Shown here: positions 9,601-13,308 of the stretch, in pieces
Numbering within the stretch: the first letter of the stretch is position 1
Layout: each line of letters begins with the position of its first letter
From: CAYOPE01 sp964405805
GTDB taxonomy: Bacteria; Patescibacteriota; Doudnabacteria; UBA920; O2-02-FULL-48-8
Direction: 5' to 3'
Length of the DNA: 13,332 bases
Assembly (NCBI GenBank): GCA_964405805.1
Contig: CAYOPE010000022.1
Span: forward strand, 1-13,332
Program-made: the position numbers and the translations under genes
The notes under the pieces: generated by a model
Database searches by the model: none
Seen by the model: only the letters and a program-made list of their open reading frames with translations
What the model was told of the DNA's origin: nothing

Positions 9601-9621
9601 AGATTTAAAGACAAAAATTGA
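3643..9621 (+). CDS. Giant secreted SpvB / FG-GAP / YD-repeat RHS protein with variable C-terminal tip
   Basis: The 1992-residue protein has a multi-part polymorphic-toxin-like layout. Residues 1-45 form a Sec signal peptide, with a hydrophobic core at about 21-36 and likely cleavage after ALA (43-45); there is no lipobox Cys. Residues 46-147 are a disordered Asp/Ser/Asn/Lys/Pro-rich linker. An SpvB-like domain starts near GGLTYNYPIAVPPG (154-167). Six FG-GAP/VCBS calcium motifs of the DxNGDGxxD type begin at 441, 504, 558, 619, 675 and 736; the last starts with Glu. From about 765 comes a TcdB-middle-like segment, then many YD repeats (YTYDxxGN) from about 925 to 1700. An RHS core ends at DPEG (1803-1806), with YYPFGSQ, GRFISQDP and NSYSYANNNP before it. 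The last 185 residues, after a Gly-rich hydrophobic stretch, match no toxin I recognise. ATG 3643 is the only start that keeps the signal peptide; an in-frame TGA at 3571 bars longer forms. Such shells usually encapsulate a toxin tip and act at the surface or on neighbours; here that is inference. Confidence 0.93.
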   Translation: MRKIGHPNSSSFFQLLFRRPGIILPGFFVAILLVVQPLAPAMALADSEHGSERSAEVRQDSPDHGSDKQTSEQDNKADKPANDKPVDSGNSDNSDKSAPVVDAPDSGQAQPDKNNSKPDKGPAATTSALTTDPNSPATSQPTKTILPKMDSTSGGLTYNYPIAVPPGIPSATPSLALNYNSQKIDNTSVIGLWWEPSIPDIVGRNTHGIDQLYTRDEYTSSEDGDLVLTQTSGSVLTFYPESQDASFSQYQLDKSTNTWKLSTKSGTVLTFGDTTASREDDAANLSHIYRWMLSTLVDANGNTITYTYTKDQGRIYPANIHYAIFDISFVTESVPVASTNLSYGFSVAIQKRIKEIDVKTNSQLSKSYVLNFSSDALTSRSLLSAISPSGISGSNTTTLPSTVFSYSGNNTTTPWIYSSNFTIPTDTTIRLDIYGGTVFVDVNGDGLTDILSSWNGPNDTINQSAYLQNANGTWTLSAAYQPPAGYTFAGYSPSLVNNNVFFLDLNGDGLVDMFNTHYSYSVPVNTIYLNTGNGWAAGYALPAVGLSWNGVTTVAFADFNGDGLVDIYASAYSTGYPESSHGNELFLNNGDGTWTDAIATLGWPVPPVVSTTPMSRFVDLNGDGITDIINLKQAWIGDGKGGFTPSAGYTFPSTAFYLCSTCVPYDDNQGITIFDVNNDGLPDMMQHMDVSPTRTSNGLHNVTYLNTGSGWVQNNNYNIHPNLSDGHTPTNTKVFEINSDGVPDIFYSGSSYLSNSNKVDMLTSITFPFGGRADIAYKPAGQYKDNSGNLLNPKLPYVIQTVNTITTTDPVNNVFGTDSYSYGDGTFYFNASNPFTRKFAGFGTVIKADDNSYLTKTYFYKDDYWKFGKAYRVEYCDNNSIFYAVTMNQWDSVDLGSGRKFVKLSQTLNQTYDSQASHRDTATTYVYDNTNGNLLTQTNFGEVAGTSSGTFTDIGTDESVTSYTYATQSSSNKFQVSDENTVDQLGAKVREARYYYDALALGLLTNGNQTKVENWKSGTAYINSQKTYNSMGLVTSATDPRGKVTLYTYDPYSLYPAKVTDPLSHATNFTFDYPSGQVASKTDANGSVWSTTFDGFGRILQENIPDPAGSGSSVAKTTYAYVDTPSAVSVHKTDYLDSLNSAETYQYFDGLGRLIQERKEAEIAGNFNVRDLIYNKRGLLWQESLSYTGSGVGRTSATSNSNLYTIYLYDPIRRVSSVINAVGTTSFAYNLWQTTVTDANGKSKSFYKDAYGNLARVDEINSGATFITTYNWNLNNKLASVTDASGNVRSFSYDGLGRRLTAQDLHAPADTTFGTWTYTYDDAGNMTQSVSPLAQTVNYVYDAVNRATSEDYTGTTGTDVSYTYDSCLKGIGRLCSSTFAGGAGNSYTYDAVGNIASDQETINSNVYLTSYTFDRQGNTLTITSPDNAVVRYTFNTAGLLEKIDRKESSGSLTDVVSNFDYSPLDQVATQVYSNGAVTTNTYDAANLYRLTNKTTTVGATTPQNLTYTYDSVGNITKIVDASSTASAKTANYVYDDLYRLVTANITFVPTGQTQYKHVFTYDPVGNILTGPAGSYLYQGNTGTLKANPHAATSINGATYAYDANGNLTGNGTMTNTWNYRNQLTQSVVGTTTSTDYYDAAGNRARYQVGTANTYYPNKYYNTNGTKQTKQIFAGKQLVATVETVGTTVTPYYNFVDQLGSVTAATDATGAISETLDYYPFGSQRISSGSYTGQRQYIGQIFDASTSLDYLNTRFYKSDVGRFISQDPVFWEIGQTKDGMSALSNPQSLNSYSYANNNPIGSSDPEGRMVVVDDAIAFGVGGVIGAGIEAMVSLSMNEKITWAKETGAFVGGGISGVAIANAPETLGLSLTLLNGGISGGMSNLAEQRIAVLNGDQKAFSRKELGLSIPIGMGLSVIDKFIPDLKIPGLSSGPSNWISKDKELLTKIASGQIKNRPTMSFVRSVVGSQLRESVKNIIETKIDHGLNARFKDKN
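3700..3726 (+). terminator. Intrinsic-terminator-like hairpin inside the RHS signal-peptide codons
   Basis: CCAGGTA (3700-3706) and TACCTGG (3713-3719) form a perfect 7-bp stem over a 6-base loop, followed directly by seven T. This is textbook Rho-independent terminator form, yet it lies at codons 20-28 of the RHS gene, about 120-150 bases after the predicted transcription start. It may act as an attenuator that stops transcription when the leader is not being translated. Whether it works in vivo is not known. Confidence 0.55.
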
Positions 9622-9645
9622 CAAATTTTAACAAGAGAGTATAAT
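9618..9645 (+). promoter_or_regulatory. Consensus sigma-70-type promoter for the proC leader
   Basis: TTGACA (9618-9623) and TATAAT (9640-9645) both match consensus fully and are 16 bases apart. The -35 overlaps the RHS stop codon (9619-9621). Transcription should start near 9652, only about six bases before the ATG of the leader reading frame at 9658. Confidence 0.8.
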
Positions 9646-9657
9646 TTAGTTACTCTT

Positions 9658-9726
9658 ATGAATTGCAGAATTGCTTTATTCAACAACATAGTTCCACCAC
9701 CATCACTTGTCCCGAAAGATAAGTGA
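9658..9726 (+). CDS. Putative 22-residue proline-rich leader peptide of the proC attenuator
   Basis: A 22-codon frame starts at ATG 9658 and ends at TGA 9724-9726. It encodes MNCRIALFNN, then IVPPPSLVPKDK. Three consecutive CCA proline codons stand at 9694-9702 and a fourth (CCG) at 9712, so four of 22 residues are proline, upstream of a proline-biosynthesis gene. There is no Shine-Dalgarno. The predicted transcript starts about six bases before the ATG, so initiation would be leaderless or nearly so, as the promoter positions of the PEGA and murB genes also suggest. The stop codon lies within strand 2 of the leader hairpins, where a terminating ribosome would block antiterminator formation. 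The frame is seen directly; its translation and regulatory role are inferred. It is too short and too uncharacteristic to be an RHS immunity protein. Confidence 0.5.
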   Translation: MNCRIALFNNIVPPPSLVPKDK

Positions 9727-9779
9727 TTTGTGTTGGAAATTTTCGAACGCAATTTACTGACCCTTTCGGGTCAGTTTTT
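9692..9779 (+). promoter_or_regulatory. Putative proline-responsive transcription attenuator (hairpins 1:2, 2:3, 3:4)
   Basis: Three mutually exclusive pairings can be drawn. In 1:2, TTCCACCAC (9692-9700) pairs with GTGTTGGAA (9730-9738) with one mismatch, and ATCACTT (9702-9708) pairs perfectly with AAGTGAT (9721-9727). In 2:3, GTTGG (9732-9736) pairs with CTGAC (9757-9761) with two wobbles, and AAATT (9737-9741) pairs with AATTT (9751-9755). The 3:4 pairing is the terminator stem 9756-9763/9768-9775. The proline codons lie in strand 1. A ribosome stalled there would free strand 2 for 2:3 and prevent termination; a ribosome at the leader stop would cover strand 2 and allow 3:4. This is the same logic as enterobacterial amino-acid attenuators. 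Confidence 0.5.
9756..9779 (+). terminator. Intrinsic terminator in the proC leader
   Basis: ACTGACCC (9756-9763) and GGGTCAGT (9768-9775) form a perfect 8-bp stem over a TTTC loop, followed by TTTT, A and further T residues to 9785. The T-tract runs up to the proC Shine-Dalgarno (9786), leaving no room for another promoter before proC. proC transcription must therefore read through this site. It also ends any transcript arriving from the RHS gene. Confidence 0.82.
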
Positions 9780-9785
9780 ATTTTT

Positions 9786-9792
9786 GAGGAGG
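9786..9792 (+). promoter_or_regulatory. Strong Shine-Dalgarno fixing the proC GTG start
   Basis: GAGGAGG at 9786-9792 lies six bases before GTG 9799. It is the only strong ribosome-binding site in the window. It decides the start against the TTG at 9730, from which the frame would run through the terminator hairpin. Confidence 0.8.
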
Positions 9793-9798
9793 AATGAC

Positions 9799-10599
9799 GT
9801 GAAACTGAATCAAGTCGCGGTGATCGGAGTGGGCAAGCTCGGAAATCTCATCGTTGGTCGCCTGATTTCTGAAGGCCTGTACGAGCCTTCGAGGATTTTT
9901 CTGACCAGAGGAGACAAGTCTCGCCTCGCTGAGCTAGAAACTCGCTTCCCGGGATGCCATGTCGTTTCGAGCATCCAGGAAGCAGCAGAAAGTGCAGAGC
10001 TATTGATCCTGGCTGTGAAGCCAGATCAGGTCGAGGATGTAAGCCGGCAGCTGCGAGTCGAACCAAATCAGCTGATTGTGTCTGTGGTGACGAAAAAGTC
10101 ACTCAGTACGATTACTCGGCTATTTGGTACAGACCAGGTAGCGCGGTGCAACACAGGCATCATGCTGGCAGAAGGCCGAGCGCTGTCGTTCTGGCAGGGT
10201 AGCGCGCAGCTGACAGAAGCCAATCGACAGATTTGCCTCAGGCTGATTACGAGCTGGGGTGAAGAATTCGAGACGAAGAGTGAGAAGGAACTCGATATAG
10301 CCACCATCGCGTGCGGTTGTCTGCCTGCGTTTGAGATGTACTTCCATCAGGCACTGATCGACGGCCTGTCTAGCCTGGGATGGGAGAGTGAAGTGGCGCA
10401 GGAGATCGTGCCGAGTGTCGCGCGTGCTGCTCTTGAGCGAGCCGCTGCTCAGAATCTCTCACCAGCACAGCTCATCGCACAGGTCAAAACTGGTAAGGGT
10501 GTCACAGCTGCGACCCTAGACTGCTGGGATAGTCGTGAATTGGGCGCAATCGTGGCAGAAGGCATGCAGGCAGCGTGGAAGCGAATGGAGGAAATGTAA
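9799..10599 (+). CDS. proC: Pyrroline-5-carboxylate reductase family protein (divergent ProC)
   Basis: ProC reduces 1-pyrroline-5-carboxylate to proline with NAD(P)H, the last step of proline synthesis. The 266 residues match the usual ~270. The N-terminal Rossmann motif is VAVIGVGKLG (6-15), and LAVKPDQV (71-78) is the typical later strand. The C-terminal helical dimerisation domain includes ACGCLPAFE (171-179) and TGKGVTAATL (231-240), aligning with the family's SGSGPAY and SPGGTTAAGL. Several normally conserved residues differ: MPNTP is RCNTG (116-120), SGSGPA is CGCLPA, and SPGGTT is TGKGVT. It could be a specialised paralogue such as the ComER type, although the proline-codon leader upstream argues for proline synthesis. 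Base composition is higher (48-63% GC in five sampled 60-base lines) than the adjacent PEGA gene (about 40%), a hint of separate origin. Transcription depends on read-through of the leader terminator. Confidence 0.8.
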   Translation: MKLNQVAVIGVGKLGNLIVGRLISEGLYEPSRIFLTRGDKSRLAELETRFPGCHVVSSIQEAAESAELLILAVKPDQVEDVSRQLRVEPNQLIVSVVTKKSLSTITRLFGTDQVARCNTGIMLAEGRALSFWQGSAQLTEANRQICLRLITSWGEEFETKSEKELDIATIACGCLPAFEMYFHQALIDGLSSLGWESEVAQEIVPSVARAALERAAAQNLSPAQLIAQVKTGKGVTAATLDCWDSRELGAIVAEGMQAAWKRMEEM

Positions 10600-10603
10600 G
10601 AAG

Positions 10604-10634
10604 AAAGGCCGGTCAGCAAGTTTGATCGGCCTTT
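10604..10634. terminator. Bidirectional terminator between proC and the PEGA gene
   Basis: AAAGGCCG (10604-10611) pairs perfectly with CGGCCTTT (10627-10634). Four more pairs inside (GTCA with TGAT, one G-U) give a 12-bp stem over a 7-base loop. T-rich sequence follows on both strands. It begins five bases after the proC stop and overlaps the stop codon of the convergent gene, so it can serve both transcripts. Confidence 0.82.
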
Positions 10635-11574
10635 ATCTTATAGTGTATTGCTTGATGTCAGTGTCTGAGATGACGGAAAGAGTTTTGCCAGCTTCATCTA
10701 GGGCAAAATTTTTGGCCGCATCAGAGATCGTGTAGATATTTCTATGATCCCGGCCTTCGACTTCGATAGCTTTGATTTTGCCTTCGTTCTGGTAGAAGAT
10801 ATAGCCTGTGGTCCAGTTCAGCACAGGGTTACCGATTGGTGTCGAGCTGCGTAGAATCAGTTCAGAATTTTTGCTAGCAGGGTTGTAAATCAGGATTTCA
10901 TTGTTGTTTGAAAAAAGTAGCTGTTGGCTGGCCGCATCCCAGGTGGCAGCAATCACATTGTCATAAATTTTTTCAAAAGTATCATTGAGTACGTAAAGTT
11001 TGTTATCTAAAATCAGATAAACTTGATTATTGGAACGAATTACTTCAGCGGTTTTCGCCAGTGGCACGGTTTGGCTGATAATATCCGTTGTATTCGTGGA
11101 TTTTTTATATCTTTTCAAAAGATTTTTTTGCACAGTCCAGACCTCGTCGGGATTTGGATTATTTTCAGGCTTGATCGTGCTGAGCTGATTTAGATTTAGA
11201 GTATTTCCGAGTGTTGGGTTTTTTAAAAACAAAAAGATCGCGTCCCTGTTCTCATTAGCCCAAGTTACTAGCTGTGGACGAATCGTCAAGCGTTTCGTCC
11301 AGGACTGATAGCCATCTTTTTCTATTCGGACATTGAAGTCACCTGGAATCACGAAGCGAATATTGCTCGGAGTAGTGTTGGCTTTCAGCTCATCGTTTAG
11401 ATACACAAGTGCTTTTGTAGGCTGTGTATGCACGACTAGAGCGCCAGTTTTGGTGATGTGACCAGTCTTCCAATCAATAATAAATCCTCTGGCGTAGAAA
11501 ACCAGAAAAGGGGTAGCGATGAGAAACAATATGATGCCGATTCCAATTAAAGAAAATCTTGCAGTAAGTCTCAT
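10633..11574 (-). CDS. Membrane-anchored PEGA-domain protein
   Basis: The 313-residue protein has one N-terminal membrane segment (about residues 8-28, LIGIGIILFLIATPFLVFYA). A PEGA domain follows at about 44-100: GALVVHTQPTKALVYLND, then TPSNI, VRIEKDGYQSWTKRLTI. PEGA domains are small beta modules, usually extracytoplasmic, of surface-associated proteins. The remaining ~200 residues contain repeated short strand patterns (VYLILDNKLYVL, QLLFSNNNEILIYNP, GYIFYQNEGKIKAIEV) that suggest a beta-propeller-like fold, with no catalytic motif seen. No signal cleavage site is evident, so it is probably anchored facing outward. The start ATG is 11 bases after a good -10 box and has no Shine-Dalgarno. 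It is divergent from murB and convergent with proC. A link to the cell envelope is inferred from domain and neighbours; function is unknown. Confidence 0.85.
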   Translation of the reverse strand: MRLTARFSLIGIGIILFLIATPFLVFYARGFIIDWKTGHITKTGALVVHTQPTKALVYLNDELKANTTPSNIRFVIPGDFNVRIEKDGYQSWTKRLTIRPQLVTWANENRDAIFLFLKNPTLGNTLNLNQLSTIKPENNPNPDEVWTVQKNLLKRYKKSTNTTDIISQTVPLAKTAEVIRSNNQVYLILDNKLYVLNDTFEKIYDNVIAATWDAASQQLLFSNNNEILIYNPASKNSELILRSSTPIGNPVLNWTTGYIFYQNEGKIKAIEVEGRDHRNIYTISDAAKNFALDEAGKTLSVISDTDIKQYTIR

Positions 11575-11585
11575 GTCTGTTAGTT

Positions 11586-11614
11586 ATTTTATCTCAAAAT
11601 CTAAGCATTTTCAA
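11586..11614 (-). promoter_or_regulatory. Promoter of the PEGA gene
   Basis: On the minus strand, TTGAAA (11609-11614) and TAAAAT (11586-11591) are 17 bases apart, giving 10 of 12 consensus matches. The -10 ends 11 bases before the ATG, so the mRNA should be leaderless or carry only about 4-5 extra bases. Confidence 0.68.
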
Positions 11615-11636
11615 GCCTTCTGAATTTTGCTAAAAT
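11608..11636 (+). promoter_or_regulatory. Promoter of murB-murA with extended -10
   Basis: TTTTCA (11608-11613) and TAAAAT (11631-11636) are 17 bases apart. The -10 is preceded by TGC, the extended -10 element. The ATG follows the -10 by only nine bases, implying a leaderless murB mRNA. Its -35 overlaps the PEGA promoter's -35 on the other strand, so the two divergent promoters may compete for polymerase. Confidence 0.62.
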
Positions 11637-11645
11637 AACCAAGCT

Positions 11646-12668
11646 ATGGTGGATATAAAAGAGCGATACAATCTAGCGGATTTGACCACGTTTAAAATCG
11701 GCGGGCTGGCTGATTATTTTGCGATGGTTAGCTCTGTAGCTGAGCTGAAAGAAGCTTTGAATTTTGCTCATGAGAAAAAGTTGCCAGTTCAGATTCTTGG
11801 TGGCGGTAGTAATGTTTTGATTAGTGATGCAGGATTTCGCGGACTAGTTATCCAGAATGCGATTAAAGATTTACAAATTGAAGATACAGGCTACGTCGCA
11901 GCAGGAGCTGGAGAAAATTGGGATGATGTCGTGGCTCGGGCAGTAGAAAGAAATTTGGCCGGCATTGAGTGCTTGTCCGGAGTGCCTGGAACTGTGGGAG
12001 GAGCGTTGGTTCAGAATATCGGGGCTTATGGCCAGTCTCTCTCAGATATTGCGCTCGAAGCGTTAGTCACAGAAATCGCTACTGGTAAGGAGCTTATATT
12101 TAGTGCTTCTGAATGCAAGTTTAGTTATCGCAATAGTTTTTTTAAGGCCAACCCGAACAAATATGTCGTTACCGAAGTCCGGCTGATGCTCAAGCCAGGA
12201 GCGAAGCCAAACATTTCTTATCCGGATGTGAAAAAAGAATTAGAAAACAACCCGAATCCAAGCTTAACCGATGTTCGAAAAGCGATCATAAAAATTCGAG
12301 CAGCCAAAGGCTATTTGATTATGTCAGGCTTTCAGAGTTACAATACTGCTGGGTCTTTTTTTAAAAATCCGATTGTTGATTCGCAAGTATTTGAAAGATT
12401 GAAGCCGATTTTGGGTGATGTTAGCGTGAATCGGTATTGGCAAGTCGGAAATGAATACAAGATTGCCGCCGCGTTTCTGATGCAAGAAGCCGGGTTTGGC
12501 AAAGGTTTTCGTCAGGGCAATGTCGGCATTTCTCCAAAGCATTCACTTTCTGTTGTAAATTTCGGCAATGCTAAAGCCTTAGAAGTCAAATTTTTTTCAG
12601 AAAAAATTAAGCAAACGGTCTTAGAAAAGTTTAGTGTAAAATTAGAAGAAGAAATTTTATATGTCTAA
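11646..12668 (+). CDS. murB: UDP-N-acetylenolpyruvoylglucosamine reductase
   Basis: MurB reduces UDP-GlcNAc-enolpyruvate to UDP-MurNAc with NADPH and FAD, the second committed step of peptidoglycan synthesis. The 340-residue length matches the E. coli-like type I enzyme (342). The FAD-binding part shows LGGGSNVLISDAGFRGLVIQ (51-70) and SGVPGTVGGALVQNIGAYG (111-129). YRNSFFK (161-167) supplies catalytic Arg162. AGSFFKNP (235-242) supplies the proton-donor Ser237. LEEEI (333-337) supplies the C-terminal catalytic Glu336. KHSLSVVN (298-305) is also typical. ATG 11646 is chosen because homology begins directly after it; GTG at 11649 is possible. No Shine-Dalgarno is present. The last eight bases overlap murA, indicating co-expression of two sequential pathway enzymes. 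Confidence 0.96.
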   Translation: MVDIKERYNLADLTTFKIGGLADYFAMVSSVAELKEALNFAHEKKLPVQILGGGSNVLISDAGFRGLVIQNAIKDLQIEDTGYVAAGAGENWDDVVARAVERNLAGIECLSGVPGTVGGALVQNIGAYGQSLSDIALEALVTEIATGKELIFSASECKFSYRNSFFKANPNKYVVTEVRLMLKPGAKPNISYPDVKKELENNPNPSLTDVRKAIIKIRAAKGYLIMSGFQSYNTAGSFFKNPIVDSQVFERLKPILGDVSVNRYWQVGNEYKIAAAFLMQEAGFGKGFRQGNVGISPKHSLSVVNFGNAKALEVKFFSEKIKQTVLEKFSVKLEEEILYV

Positions 12669-13308
12669 ATTTATTATTCAGGGCGGGAAAAAATTAGCAG
12701 GAGAAATCAAAGTCGCAGGTTCGAAAAACGCTTTGTTTCCACTTTTAGCAGCCGCGCTCCTGACAGAAGAAGGCTGTAGATTTACTAATGTCCCAGAGAT
12801 CAAAGACCGCGAAGTCATGATCGAACTTCTGAAAGATCTGGGCGTGTCAGTGGAAGTTTCAGGCAGCACGGTCGTGGTCAATGCCAAAAATTTAGCAAAA
12901 AGTGAACTGAAAGAAGAGCTGACCAGTAAGCTGCGCGGATCTGTGGTCTTGCTCGGCGCTTTGCTAGCTCGCAGTGGAAAAGCCAAAATGAATTTTCCGG
13001 GCGGTGATGTGATTGGTAAGCGACCAGTGGATGCGCATTTGGCAGTTTTTAGAGCATTTGGAGCTTCAGTTGCATTTGATAAATCAATCGATTTAGCTGC
13101 CAGTAAACTCACCGGTGCTAAAGTTGTTCTCGAAGAATCATCTGTCACTGCTACTGAAAATGCCATCCTGGTTGCCACTCGTGCCACTGGCCAAACCCAG
13201 ATCAAACTGGCGGCTATGGAGCCGCACGTGCAGCAGCTTTGCGAATTTTTAAATTTGATGGGCGCAAAAATTTCTGGAATCGGTAGGACCACGTTTGCGA
13301 TTGAGTGA
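12661..13308 (+). CDS. murA: UDP-N-acetylglucosamine 1-carboxyvinyltransferase, interrupted by in-frame TGA and cut by window edge
   Basis: MurA transfers enolpyruvate from PEP to UDP-GlcNAc, the first committed peptidoglycan step. The N-terminal half is normal: VAGSKNALFPLLAAALL (18-34) with Lys22 and Asn23, LRGSVVLLGALLA (91-103), PGGDVIGKRPVDAHL (113-127), and MEPHVQQLCEFLNLMGAKI (186-204). The active-site Cys of the PGGC loop is Asp116, the variant linked in other bacteria to natural fosfomycin resistance. After residue 215 the frame meets TGA (13306-13308), where the family has Gly (TIEG-V-x-x-LHG). The same frame then continues VQQLHWVE to the window end, matching the family downstream of the stop. 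So the gene is normal to this point and then carries a nonsense codon, or a sequencing error. A full protein would be about 420 residues. Confidence 0.9.
   Translation: MSKFIIQGGKKLAGEIKVAGSKNALFPLLAAALLTEEGCRFTNVPEIKDREVMIELLKDLGVSVEVSGSTVVVNAKNLAKSELKEELTSKLRGSVVLLGALLARSGKAKMNFPGGDVIGKRPVDAHLAVFRAFGASVAFDKSIDLAASKLTGAKVVLEESSVTATENAILVATRATGQTQIKLAAMEPHVQQLCEFLNLMGAKISGIGRTTFAIE

Noticed and set aside
9489..9752. Minus-strand frame of 87 codons antisense to the RHS tip, considered as an immunity gene
   Set aside because: It starts with TTG, has no ribosome-binding site or promoter, and runs across the proC promoter and leader hairpins. Its sequence looks like an antisense shadow.
9652..9785. 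T-box riboswitch as the proC leader
   Set aside because: The leader is too short, and no T-box consensus or Stem I-like structure is seen. Cognate codons in a leader frame fit ribosome-mediated attenuation better.
9730..9798. N-terminal extension of ProC from TTG 9730
   Set aside because: It would translate the terminator hairpin and T-tract and adds residues absent from the family. GTG 9799 has a strong Shine-Dalgarno and begins exactly at the Rossmann strand.
9619..9801. UGA as Gly (code 25), which would fuse the RHS gene, leader frame and proC in one frame
   Set aside because: No internal TGA occurs in any gene before the murA site although Gly is frequent. recJ ends at an ATGA junction with rnhA. 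The joined region holds a promoter and a terminator. The shared frame is probably chance.
12678..13292. Minus-strand frame of 204 codons opposite murA
   Set aside because: It mirrors a clear murA coding strand, and its Ser/Pro/Thr-rich translation has no recognisable domain.
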